In this document: one piece after another, positions 4,979-12,963 of the stretch
How positions within the stretch are numbered: position 1 is the stretch's first letter
Layout: every line of letters starts with the position of its first letter
Assembly (NCBI GenBank): GCA_050742535.1
Contig: JBOGIQ010000155.1
Span: forward strand, 1-12,963
Length of the DNA: 12,963 nucleotides
Source of the DNA: Gp6-AA40 sp050742535
GTDB lineage: Bacteria > Acidobacteriota > Vicinamibacteria > Vicinamibacterales > UBA2999
Direction of reading: 5' to 3'
The notes under the pieces: model-generated
Database searches by the model: none
Told to the model about the DNA's origin: nothing
What the model saw: the letters and a program-made list of their open reading frames with translations, nothing else
Position numbers and translations under genes: made by a program

Positions 4979-7350
4979 GCCGGGCGTCTAAATCGACGGC
5001 CGCCATGGTGCACCGGTCGCGGCACGTCGCCGTCATCGCAGTCTTGTGCATCTGCGTGATCCCGGACGCTCGCGCACAGACGGATATCCCCACCATCAGC
5101 GGCCGGGTGCTCGCCGCCGACTCGGATATTCCACTCAGGCGCGCGCGAATTTCTATTACTGCGGGCTCCTGGCGCTCCGAGATCGGCCTGACCGACAACG
5201 GCGGGCGGTTTCGGGTTGAGGTTCCCGCCGACGGCAACGCGCGAGTGCCGTTCACCGTCACCGTCGCGAAGGGCGGCTTCGTCACGGCTGCGATCAAAGT
5301 TGAGGGGACGGAAATTCAGACGCCGTTGATTGTCCGCCCCGTGCGCGGCGCGGCGATCACCGGCGTCGTCATCGATCGCAGTGGCGGCGCGCCCGCGGCA
5401 GGAACGGCGGTGACTGCGAATCGCATCGGCGCCACCGATACGGGCACGCCCACCCAATACTCGACCACAACCGATGATCTGGGCGAATACCGCCTGGCCG
5501 GTCTGGCCAGAGGCCGTTATGAGATCTGGGCCGGCACGGCCAGGACGATTGTCGTGCAGCCTCCCGTAGTAAAGGGCTCGAAGGCCGAACCACCGATCAC
5601 GCAGCAGATCGGAGCCGGCGAGAAGTTGTCGCTCACGCTGGAGACTGCGGAAGAGATTGGCGGCGTTCAACTCGTTGCGCCCGACGAAAGCGCGCTCGAA
5701 GCAAGCCTCCGCGCACTGCGCGAGAGCGGACGCGTGACGCCGAATTCATTCGTCACGATCACGTCAGGCAACGCTGGCTCCGTCATAACTACGCCTTCGA
5801 CAGCCCCTCCCGCAACGCCGGAACAGGGGCGCGCCGGAGCATTGAGCGGGCAATTGCTGTCAGCAGACCGGCGTCCCGTGGCGCGTGCATTGGTACGCGT
5901 CGAGGGCCCTGGCGGATCCCGCGACGCCGTCACCGATTCGGAGGGGGCGTTTTCCGTACGAAGCCTGGGGCCCGGGCAATACGTTATCCGCGTCGATGTC
6001 AGCGACCAAATGAGCTGGCACTTCGGTCAGCGCGCGCCAGGGGAACCCGGGCGGCCGATCAGCCTCGCTCGCGGTCAGGTCGTTCAGGGCATTCAGATCG
6101 TCCTGCCTCAGGGGCGCGCGATTTCCGGTGCCATCGTCGACGAACATGGTGAACCGGTGCAGGGTGCACGCATCCAGGCGATGCAGGTGCGTTACACGGC
6201 CGGGCGCACGATTGCCGTTCCAACCGGAAACCCGCGGGTGTCCGACGATCGCGGGCGCTATCGGCTGTGGGGACTGCATCCCGGCTCCTACCTCGTCTCT
6301 GCTTTCATCGACGGCTTCGTGGCGTCAGGCGACAGGCAGACTGCGTACGCGAAGACGTATTTCCCCGGAACGGCGATGGTCAGCGCCGCGGTTCCGATCG
6401 ATCTTCGCGAGGATGCGATCGCCAACATTGGCTTCACGGCCACCGGTCTTACCGAACTTCGTGGCGTGGCGCGTGATGGCGATGGTTTCCTCGTCAGCGG
6501 TACCGCGCGCCTCGTCGAGCCTCGCCGGGCCGGAACGGTCGCGGAGCCGCGAGTAGTCAACCTGAAGATGGACGGTTCGTTCGTATTCCAGCACGTGCCG
6601 CCGGGCGAGTACGTCCTGCAGGTGCGCGGCGACGGTCCCGGCCGCACCGGACTGTTTGGCAGTCAGGACCTGTTCGTCGGTCACGAGCCGGTGAACGTCG
6701 TCATCCCGACGTCGTACGGAGCGAACGTCGAGGGACGCGTCGTCTTCGACGGCCAGGCGGAAGGCGTTCGCGTGCCGGTCGCCATCGGCACCGTCGCGCT
6801 CGACGACCGCGCCCGCGACCCGACGACGGGCGTCGTGACGGGAAGCAGCGAATTCTTCATCACGAACCTGTTTGGCCACACCGCGCTCTCGCTGCGCACG
6901 CCGAGCGACGAGTGGTTCCTGAAGTCGTGGACGATCCGCGGGACCGACGTGGTGGATACAGGGTATGACTTCGGAACCGGGCCGGACTCAATCGACGACA
7001 GTGAAATCGTGCTGTCGCGGAATGGTGCGGTCATTTCCGGACTCGCCTCGGACGGCCTGAAGCCGGCCGACGACTACTTCGTCGTGGTCTTCCCGGTGTC
7101 GCGCGACGCGCGGTGGACAGGCTCGCGCCGCGTGAAGCTGGCGCGGTCGGCGGTCGGCGGGGAGTTTCGCGTCGCCGCCCTGGCGTCCGGCGACTATTTC
7201 GTCGCCGCCGTGAGCCGCATCCTCGGCACGCGCGACGGCGGCGAGTGGCAGAATCCCGACGTCCTCCTGCAGCTCGAGGCGCGCGCGGAGCGAATAACGG
7301 TCTCCGAAGGCCAGACGGCCAACGTGTCGCTGCGAGTGATCGATCGGTGA
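4975..7350 (+). CDS. Exported carboxypeptidase-regulatory-like repeat protein
   Basis: Large secreted or cell-surface protein (791 residues) built from beta-sandwich repeats of the carboxypeptidase regulatory (CarboxypepD_reg) type. Such proteins are abundant in acidobacteria and their substrates are mostly unknown. The signal peptide has a basic start, a hydrophobic core at 18-30 and a cleavage-like ARA-Q at 32-35. The Cys residues in the core do not form a lipobox. Repeats with the pattern SGxVxD...DxxGxYxLxxLxPGxYxI lie near 41-110, 127-187, 289-341, 382-443, 495-550 and perhaps 584-641. No TonB plug, barrel or catalytic domain is seen. The ATG at 4975 overlaps the previous stop by four bases; an ATG at 5005 would shorten the N-region and also fits a signal peptide. 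The end overlaps hutI by four bases, an unexpected partner. Confidence 0.85.
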   Translation: MSRASKSTAAMVHRSRHVAVIAVLCICVIPDARAQTDIPTISGRVLAADSDIPLRRARISITAGSWRSEIGLTDNGGRFRVEVPADGNARVPFTVTVAKGGFVTAAIKVEGTEIQTPLIVRPVRGAAITGVVIDRSGGAPAAGTAVTANRIGATDTGTPTQYSTTTDDLGEYRLAGLARGRYEIWAGTARTIVVQPPVVKGSKAEPPITQQIGAGEKLSLTLETAEEIGGVQLVAPDESALEASLRALRESGRVTPNSFVTITSGNAGSVITTPSTAPPATPEQGRAGALSGQLLSADRRPVARALVRVEGPGGSRDAVTDSEGAFSVRSLGPGQYVIRVDVSDQMSWHFGQRAPGEPGRPISLARGQVVQGIQIVLPQGRAISGAIVDEHGEPVQGARIQAMQVRYTAGRTIAVPTGNPRVSDDRGRYRLWGLHPGSYLVSAFIDGFVASGDRQTAYAKTYFPGTAMVSAAVPIDLREDAIANIGFTATGLTELRGVARDGDGFLVSGTARLVEPRRAGTVAEPRVVNLKMDGSFVFQHVPPGEYVLQVRGDGPGRTGLFGSQDLFVGHEPVNVVIPTSYGANVEGRVVFDGQAEGVRVPVAIGTVALDDRARDPTTGVVTGSSEFFITNLFGHTALSLRTPSDEWFLKSWTIRGTDVVDTGYDFGTGPDSIDDSEIVLSRNGAVISGLASDGLKPADDYFVVVFPVSRDARWTGSRRVKLARSAVGGEFRVAALASGDYFVAAVSRILGTRDGGEWQNPDVLLQLEARAERITVSEGQTANVSLRVIDR

Positions 7351-8612
7351 GCCGCTCTGTCGCCGATCTGCTGATTGAAGACGCCACGGCCATCGCGACG
7401 TGCGCTGGCCCTGCGCCGCGCGCCGGTGCCCGCCAGCGCGAGATTGGCCTGCTGCACGGTGCTGCGATCGCAGCCGCGGACGGTCGCATCGTCTACGTGG
7501 GGGCGGCGGCGGCGCTCCACCAAGCCGTCGACCTCCAGCCGGCGGCAAGACGAATCGATGCATCCGGTTGCGTCGTGGTCCCCGGCTTCGTCGATCCGCA
7601 CACCCACATCGTGTTCGCTGGAGACCGTCGCGGCGAACTGCAGCGGCGGCTGGCGGGCGCGACCTACGCGCAGATCGCCGCGGAGGGCGGCGGCATCCTC
7701 GGCACGGTCGCCGCCACGCGGGCCGCGTCCGAAGACGAGCTCCTCGCAGGCGCGCGCGCGCGACTCGACGAAATGCTGGCCTGCGGCACCACGACCTGCG
7801 AAGCGAAGAGCGGGTACGGCCTGACCATTGAGTCCGAGCTCAAGCAGCTCCGCGTGCTCCGCACGCTCGAGCGCAGTCATCACATCGACATCAGGGTGAC
7901 GTTTCTCGGGGCGCACGAGGTGCCACCCGAGTACCGTGCGCGCCGCGCTGATTACGTCGCGCTCGTCGCCGACGAGATGATCCCGCGCGTCGCCGCCGGC
8001 GGTCTTGCCGACTATTGCGACGTCTTCTGCGAAGACGGAGTGTTCACGCCGGCGGAGGCGACGCGGATTCTCGAAGCCGGCCGCCGTGCCGGCCTGACGC
8101 CGCGGATCCATGCCGACGAGCTGGCAGCGAGCGGCGGCAGCTTCGTGGCGGCGGCGGTCAACGCGCGATCCGCTGACCATCTTGTCTTCGCGAATGAGCA
8201 GGCCGCCAAGGCGCTCGCCCGGGCCGGCGTGTGTGCAGTGCTGCTGCCGGCTGCGTCGTTTTATCTGAAGCTCGGCCGGTTCGCGCCGGCGCGCATGCTG
8301 ATCGAGCACGGTGTGCCGGTCGCGCTCGCCACCGACGTGAATCCGGGCGGCGGATTCTCACCGTCGATGCCGTTTGCGATGACGCTGGCCTGCTTCGAGA
8401 TGGGCCTGACCCTTGAAGAAGCGCTGGTGGCGGCCACGATCAACGCGGCATGGTCGCTCGACCGCGCCGACCGCACCGGCAGCCTCGAGGCAGGCAAACA
8501 GCTGGACGCAGTGCTGGTACGGGGTGGCCTGGACGAGCTGGTACGGGTTGGCGCGCCTGCGGTTCGGATGGTGATCAAGAGGGGAAAGGTGGTTGGCGGG
8601 TCCGCGCCCTAA
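7347..8612 (+). CDS. hutI: Imidazolonepropionase (HutI)
   Basis: Third enzyme of histidine degradation. This amidohydrolase-superfamily metalloenzyme opens imidazolone-5-propanoate to N-formimino-L-glutamate in the cytoplasm. The GTG at 7347 gives 421 residues, close to the family's 400-420. It overlaps the stop of the preceding gene as GTGA; the frame is open further upstream, but that reading lies wholly inside the preceding gene. Metal ligands are visible: HTH at 85-87 in PGFVDPHTHIVFAG, H255 in IHADE, and D330 in LATDVNPGG. EAKSGYGL (152-159) and FLGAHEVP (187-194) are family motifs. The next gene handles formimino-folate, which supports this identification. No hutH, hutU or regulator is in the window. 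The only odd point is the tight coupling to an exported repeat protein. Confidence 0.96.
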   Translation: MSRSVADLLIEDATAIATCAGPAPRAGARQREIGLLHGAAIAAADGRIVYVGAAAALHQAVDLQPAARRIDASGCVVVPGFVDPHTHIVFAGDRRGELQRRLAGATYAQIAAEGGGILGTVAATRAASEDELLAGARARLDEMLACGTTTCEAKSGYGLTIESELKQLRVLRTLERSHHIDIRVTFLGAHEVPPEYRARRADYVALVADEMIPRVAAGGLADYCDVFCEDGVFTPAEATRILEAGRRAGLTPRIHADELAASGGSFVAAAVNARSADHLVFANEQAAKALARAGVCAVLLPAASFYLKLGRFAPARMLIEHGVPVALATDVNPGGGFSPSMPFAMTLACFEMGLTLEEALVAATINAAWSLDRADRTGSLEAGKQLDAVLVRGGLDELVRVGAPAVRMVIKRGKVVGGSAP

Positions 8613-8621
8613 TCTGCGCGG

Positions 8622-8657
8622 ATGAGCGCGGCACCCGCCCCACAACGGCACAATTAG
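8622..8657 (+). other. Possible 11-codon mini-ORF between hutI and the cyclodeaminase gene
   Basis: ATG at 8622 opens MSAAPAPQRHN and stops with TAG at 8655-8657, directly before the GTG/ATG starts of the cyclodeaminase gene. It could hand ribosomes on to that gene. No good ribosome site precedes it, and an ORF this short is expected by chance, so this is only a candidate. Confidence 0.15.
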
Positions 8658-8660
8658 GTG

Positions 8661-9314
8661 ATGCCAGAAGCAACCCGCCCCTACTCCGAGTTCGCGCTGA
8701 TCGATCTGCTCGACGCGTATGCGTCGAACGCGCCGGTGCCGGGCGGCGGGTCGGCGGCGGCGCTGGCCGGCGCGCTGGGCGTGTCGCTGCTCGTCATGGC
8801 GGCGAGTCTGCCGAAATCGCGCACGGGCGCGCCGGAGGAAGCCACCGATCTCGCCGAAGCCGCGGCTCGGCTCCGCCCGCTCCGCGACGCGCTGGTGCAA
8901 CTGATCGACGCGGACAGCGACGCCTACCGTGAGGTGATGGCCGCGATGAAGCTGCCGAAGACCGCGGATGATGAAAAGGCGGCGAGAACCGCGGCGCTGC
9001 AATCGGCATTGAAAGGCGCCACCGACGTTCCACTCGACGTCATGCGGGCGGGACAGCAGGCACTGGCCGGCGCCGTCATCGTCGCGCGAAATGCCTACCG
9101 GGTGGCAGCGAGCGACGTCGCCACGGGGATCGAGCTGCTCGGGAGCAGCGTCCGCAGCGCGGCGCTCAGCATCGACGGCAACCTGGCGGCGATCAGGGAC
9201 GAGGCGTATACCGCGCGGGTCAGCGCCGAGCGGGAGCAGCTGGCCGGCGACAGCGCCCGCGACGCGGCACAGGCGCTCGAGATCGTCAGCGGATCGCCGC
9301 GATCTCGTCCGTGA
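8661..9314 (+). CDS. Formimidoyl-THF cyclodeaminase-type protein (FTCD_C family)
   Basis: Predicted cyclodeaminase that closes 5-formimino-tetrahydrofolate to 5,10-methenyl-tetrahydrofolate with loss of ammonia. It matches the C-terminal half of the bifunctional vertebrate FTCD, and bacterial FchA is also of this type. It has 217 residues, mostly helical, and is full length for the stand-alone family. Motifs are PVPGGGSAAALAGAL (25-39), the acidic helix DADSDAYREVMAAMKLPK (83-100) and ASDVATGIELL (150-160). The ATG at 8661 is preferred; a GTG directly before it is equally possible, and AGG lies too close to act as a normal ribosome site. It follows hutI by 48 bp on the same strand. Its last 29 bases overlap, tail to tail, the end of the small membrane protein gene. 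A methenyl-THF cyclohydrolase role, as in some fermenters, is an alternative. Confidence 0.9.
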   Translation: MPEATRPYSEFALIDLLDAYASNAPVPGGGSAAALAGALGVSLLVMAASLPKSRTGAPEEATDLAEAAARLRPLRDALVQLIDADSDAYREVMAAMKLPKTADDEKAARTAALQSALKGATDVPLDVMRAGQQALAGAVIVARNAYRVAASDVATGIELLGSSVRSAALSIDGNLAAIRDEAYTARVSAEREQLAGDSARDAAQALEIVSGSPRSRP

Positions 9315-9618
9315 ACGAGTACTGCCGGGGATAGGTCAATCCGGGGAAATATTCGACGTCCTGTTGATACGACACCGCCGCCGTGGTGCGCACGTTTTCG
9401 CGCGCGAGAGACACTCGCTCTCCGGATACGGGCAGGCTCAGGTCCGTGGCCTTCCTGAGAATCTGGTCCTTCAACTGCTCGATCGGCGTGTTCGCTCCCA
9501 GGGCCAGCACTGAATGTGTGGACTCTTTCAGCTGTGAAAACCTGTATTCAGCCATGCCGAAGCGGTAAGCACCGTTCACCACGGCGGCGACAACCAGCAG
9601 CTTCAGGAGTGTCTTCAT
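9286..9618 (-). CDS. Small membrane-anchored protein, DUF4845-like (tentative)
   Basis: A 110-residue protein with one N-terminal hydrophobic helix (about 4-17) and a presumably periplasmic remainder. The middle is predicted helical (IEQLKDQILRKA, 46-57). It is followed by strand-rich VSLARENVRTTAAVSYQQDVEYFPGLTYP (69-97), with the VxVxYxxxVxxxP pattern I associate with DUF4845. In gammaproteobacteria a DUF4845 gene often follows lepA-lepB, and this gene sits in that position, 20 bp after lepB. The start at 9618 has a weak upstream GGGTGA. Sequence resemblance is slight and the assignment leans on position. No function is established. It converges on and overlaps the cyclodeaminase gene. Confidence 0.72.
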   Translation of the reverse strand: MKTLLKLLVVAAVVNGAYRFGMAEYRFSQLKESTHSVLALGANTPIEQLKDQILRKATDLSLPVSGERVSLARENVRTTAAVSYQQDVEYFPGLTYPRQYSFTDEIAAIR

Positions 9619-9638
9619 GGGTTGTCACCCGGACGCGC

Positions 9639-10315
9639 TCAATGAATCTGGTGCAGGAGACGCTTCCACCGCACGCCGCCGAGCAGCCCGGGGCCTTCTT
9701 CTCCCTTATCGGCAAAGGAGAAATAGACGAACAGCGCCTTCCCTTTGATGTAATCCGCGGGCATGAAGCCCCAGTAGCGGCTGTCCTCCGAGTTGTCCCG
9801 GTTGTCGCCCATCATGAAATAGTGCCGGTCCGGCACGGTCACCGGACCGTAATCGCTCTTCTCGGTGAAGTCGAAACTGACGTCGCCCGGCGCGCGCTCC
9901 TCCGGTGGAAACAGGAAATGCACGTACGACTCGTTGAGCGGCTTGCCGTTGATGAAGACCTTCTTGTTGCGGACTTCGAGCGTTTCCCCCGGCAGGCCAA
10001 TCACCCGCTTGATGAAATCGCGCTCCGGATCCTGCGGGTACTTGAACACCAGGATGTCGCCACGGCGGACCGGATCGATCGGCAGGAGCGACCGTTCAAC
10101 GCTGTTCAGCGTCGGCGCAAACACGAACTTGTTGACCAGCAGATGGTCGCCGATCAGCAGGTTGTTCTCCATCGAACCGGTCGGAATCTTGAACGCCTGG
10201 ACGACGAACGTGCGGACGAACAGGGCCAGGATCACGGCGATGCAGATCGACTCGAAGTATTCGCGGACGGTCGATTTTCTGTAGCCGGTCGGTCCGGCGC
10301 CGCTGGGAGCAGCCA

Positions 10316-10316
<1 letters not shown>
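9639..10316 (-). CDS. lepB: Signal peptidase I (LepB)
   Basis: Membrane serine protease that removes signal peptides from exported preproteins; its active site faces the periplasm. It has 225 residues with one membrane helix at about 23-40. Catalytic Ser48 lies in IPTGSME and the general-base Lys103 in RDFIKRVIGLPGE. The substrate-site box GDNRDNSEDSRYWG is at 170-183. The ATG at 10316 shares one base with the lepA stop (TGATG), with GGAG and GGGGA upstream. A GTG one codon earlier is the alternative and gives a 4-bp overlap. The pairing with lepA is conserved in many bacteria. All catalytic elements are present, so it should be active. It would serve the exported repeat protein encoded nearby. 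Confidence 0.96.
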
Positions 10317-12118
<1,802 letters not shown>

Positions 12119-12135
12119 CAGGTTCCGATGGAAAA

Positions 12136-12141
12136 ATCATA
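12136..12141 (-). promoter_or_regulatory. Candidate -10 box for the lepA operon
   Basis: On the minus strand this reads TATGAT, five of six matches to the -10 consensus, 17 bases upstream of the lepA ATG. It would give a leader of only about 10 bases. No convincing -35 hexamer lies at the right distance (GAGTCA at 16 bases is poor). The gap to the upstream gene is AT-richer just here. Confidence 0.35.
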
Positions 12142-12160
12142 GCATTCGGCCCTGATCTGA

Positions 12161-12195
12161 CTCTCGTAGTGTCCGCGGGCTCTCGTAGTGTCCGC
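12161..12195 (+). repeat. Two direct copies of CTCTCGTAGTGTCCGC
   Basis: Identical 16-base copies at 12161-12176 and 12180-12195 are separated by GGG, a period of 19 bases. The second copy runs into the palindrome at 12190-12207, so the first looks like a partial duplicate of the same repeat element, lacking the hairpin. Confidence 0.9.
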
Positions 12196-12207
12196 CTTCA
12201 GGCGGAC
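12190..12207 (+). repeat. Dispersed palindromic repeat, copy B (between copy 5 and lepA)
   Basis: GTCCGCCTTCAGGCGGAC forms a perfect 7-bp stem with a TTCA loop, seven bases past the stop of the fifth DUF3738 gene. No T-run follows on either strand, so it is not a standard intrinsic terminator. It could still protect or end the transcript. It matches the copy at 4932-4949, with a paired stem substitution. Confidence 0.85.
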
Positions 12208-12213
12208 CTCCTT

Positions 12214-12963
12214 TCAATCCGCCGTGGGCCGCTCGACGCGATCGACGACGAGCACTTCAGCCGGGCCGCGCGTGGCGTCGAGCTTGAGCCCGAGCTGCTC
12301 CTGAAGAGCCGTGAAGAGTGATGGAATGTTGCGCTCGGCTGCAGCGTCGGGGGCAAGGTCGGCGGGCGCGAACGTCAGCTCGAAGTCCCAGCCACCAGCG
12401 AGTCCGGTTCGATCGATCACGGCACGCTGCGTCTGACCGGTCAGATATCGCTGGAACTCGGGCATCGGATAGCCGCCGGCGGTCAGCGTGTCTCCCTGCA
12501 TCTGCAGTCCGCACAATATGCGCCCCTCCGCGGATCGCGGCGGCCACGGCGCGCCAGTCGTGCCGGCTTCGCGGGCCAGCGCGGTGCAGTCGGTCTTGCT
12601 CTGTCTGAGCCGCGGCCCCAGTGCACCCTCCGTTCGCGCGCGGACGAGGGCGAACACCGGACGCTCGCGTGTCTCGCGATGCGCCCGGAATGCGAAACGC
12701 TCCGCGAGCACCGCGCGTGCCAGTTGCAGCCCGATCTGCGTCGGCCCAATCGCCACCGGCCCGACGTTCGTTTCGGTCTTGATGGTGATGTCGAACCGTA
12801 CCTCGCGCGCCCAGTCCGGCGCGCCTTCCACCTGGAACGGCTGCAGCCCGTGAGCGAAGGCGATCATGTCGTGGATCGTCATGTTGCTGGCAAGGAAGGT
12901 GCCGCCGGGCAGCCTGCGCGTGAACGACGAGCCGGAGCCGGACGCGTTGACCTTGACGCTGGC
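12214..12963 (-). CDS. DUF3738 (TIGR03435) family protein, copy 5, 5'-truncated by window
   Basis: C-terminal part (at least 249 residues) of a fifth family member, on the strand opposite the main array. The frame is open to the window edge. Codons there read ASVKVNASG, matching the domain opening (V)ASIKRN of the paralogues, so only the leader and a few domain residues are missing. Internal ATGs such as 12882 are not the start. Signatures seen are PGGTFLASNMTIHDMIAFAHG, RFAFRAHRETRERPVF, DRTGLAGGWDFELTF, LFTALQEQLGLKL and GPAEVLVVDRVERPTAD. The cysteine pair is present (TDCTAL and ILCGLQ). It resembles copy 1 most, including a Trp in the signature and a GRIL segment beside the second cysteine. 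It ends in TAD where copies 1-4 end in EN. Function unknown. Confidence 0.88.
   Translation of the reverse strand, partial: ASVKVNASGSGSSFTRRLPGGTFLASNMTIHDMIAFAHGLQPFQVEGAPDWAREVRFDITIKTETNVGPVAIGPTQIGLQLARAVLAERFAFRAHRETRERPVFALVRARTEGALGPRLRQSKTDCTALAREAGTTGAPWPPRSAEGRILCGLQMQGDTLTAGGYPMPEFQRYLTGQTQRAVIDRTGLAGGWDFELTFAPADLAPDAAAERNIPSLFTALQEQLGLKLDATRGPAEVLVVDRVERPTAD

Noticed and set aside
4603..5670. Long minus-strand frame of 355 codons across the DUF167 gene and the start of the repeat protein
   Set aside because: It is antisense to two genes with clear domains, is low in complexity and Arg-rich, and carries no motif.
7113..7346. N-terminal extension of 78 codons for hutI
   Set aside because: It lies wholly inside the preceding gene in another frame and is Arg-rich with no homology. 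The GTG at 7347 gives the normal HutI length.
7749..7762. Alternating GC run that might adopt Z-DNA
   Set aside because: It encodes the Ala-Gly-Ala-Arg stretch of HutI in a normal frame and is expected at this base composition.
7194..8309. Long minus-strand frame of 371 codons opposite hutI
   Set aside because: It is a shadow of hutI in a GC-rich codon context, with no domain or plausible start site.
12190..12207. Intrinsic terminator for DUF3738 copy 5
   Set aside because: The stem is good, but no run of T follows on either strand, and the element recurs inside a coding region.
12205..12214. A near-perfect Shine-Dalgarno core AGGAGGT on the minus strand after the stop of DUF3738 copy 5
   Set aside because: No start codon follows at a usable distance, and most of it is the edge of the dispersed hairpin repeat.

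Overview
The window is high-GC, densely packed bacterial DNA and very probably comes from an acidobacterium, perhaps of the Vicinamibacteria type. The strongest evidence is a run of DUF3738 (TIGR03435) proteins, a paralogous family known mainly from Acidobacteriota. A stand-alone carboxypeptidase-regulatory-like repeat protein and two copies of a short dispersed palindrome agree with this. The phylum call is firm from family knowledge; the class is an inference.

Left part (1-3747, + strand): four head-to-tail DUF3738 genes, the first cut by the window start. Genes 2-4 begin with a short cytoplasmic stretch, a basic patch and one membrane helix that look like the last piece of a BlaR1/M56 receptor-type protein, followed by the exported DUF3738 domain. 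The genes are joined by stop/start junctions (TGATG, TGAAATG). The first 58 residues of genes 3 and 4 are identical, encoded by DNA with only four silent differences. A fifth member, cut by the right edge, lies on the opposite strand at 12214-12963.

Middle part: a 2-keto-4-pentenoate hydratase-like gene (minus strand, 3749-4579) converges on the array with a one-base gap and diverges from a + strand run. That run is a DUF167/YggU protein, a large exported repeat protein, hutI (imidazolonepropionase) and a formimidoyl-THF cyclodeaminase-type gene. The first three overlap by 4 bp each, so they are probably translated in a coupled way. HutI makes N-formimino-L-glutamate and the cyclodeaminase acts on formimino-THF, so this pair implies tetrahydrofolate-linked histidine breakdown. 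The transferase that joins the two steps is not in the window.

Right part (minus strand): lepA (elongation factor 4), lepB (signal peptidase I) and a small membrane-anchored protein with DUF4845-like features form a compact operon, in the order familiar from proteobacteria. Its last gene overlaps the end of the cyclodeaminase gene by 29 bp, tail to tail. No rRNA, tRNA, CRISPR array, insertion sequence or phage gene was seen, and no gap without a gene exceeds about 100 bp.

The most unusual material is the DUF3738 array with its receptor-derived membrane anchors and recently homogenised leader, and a dispersed hairpin repeat. One copy of that hairpin forms the C-terminal tail of the DUF167 protein.
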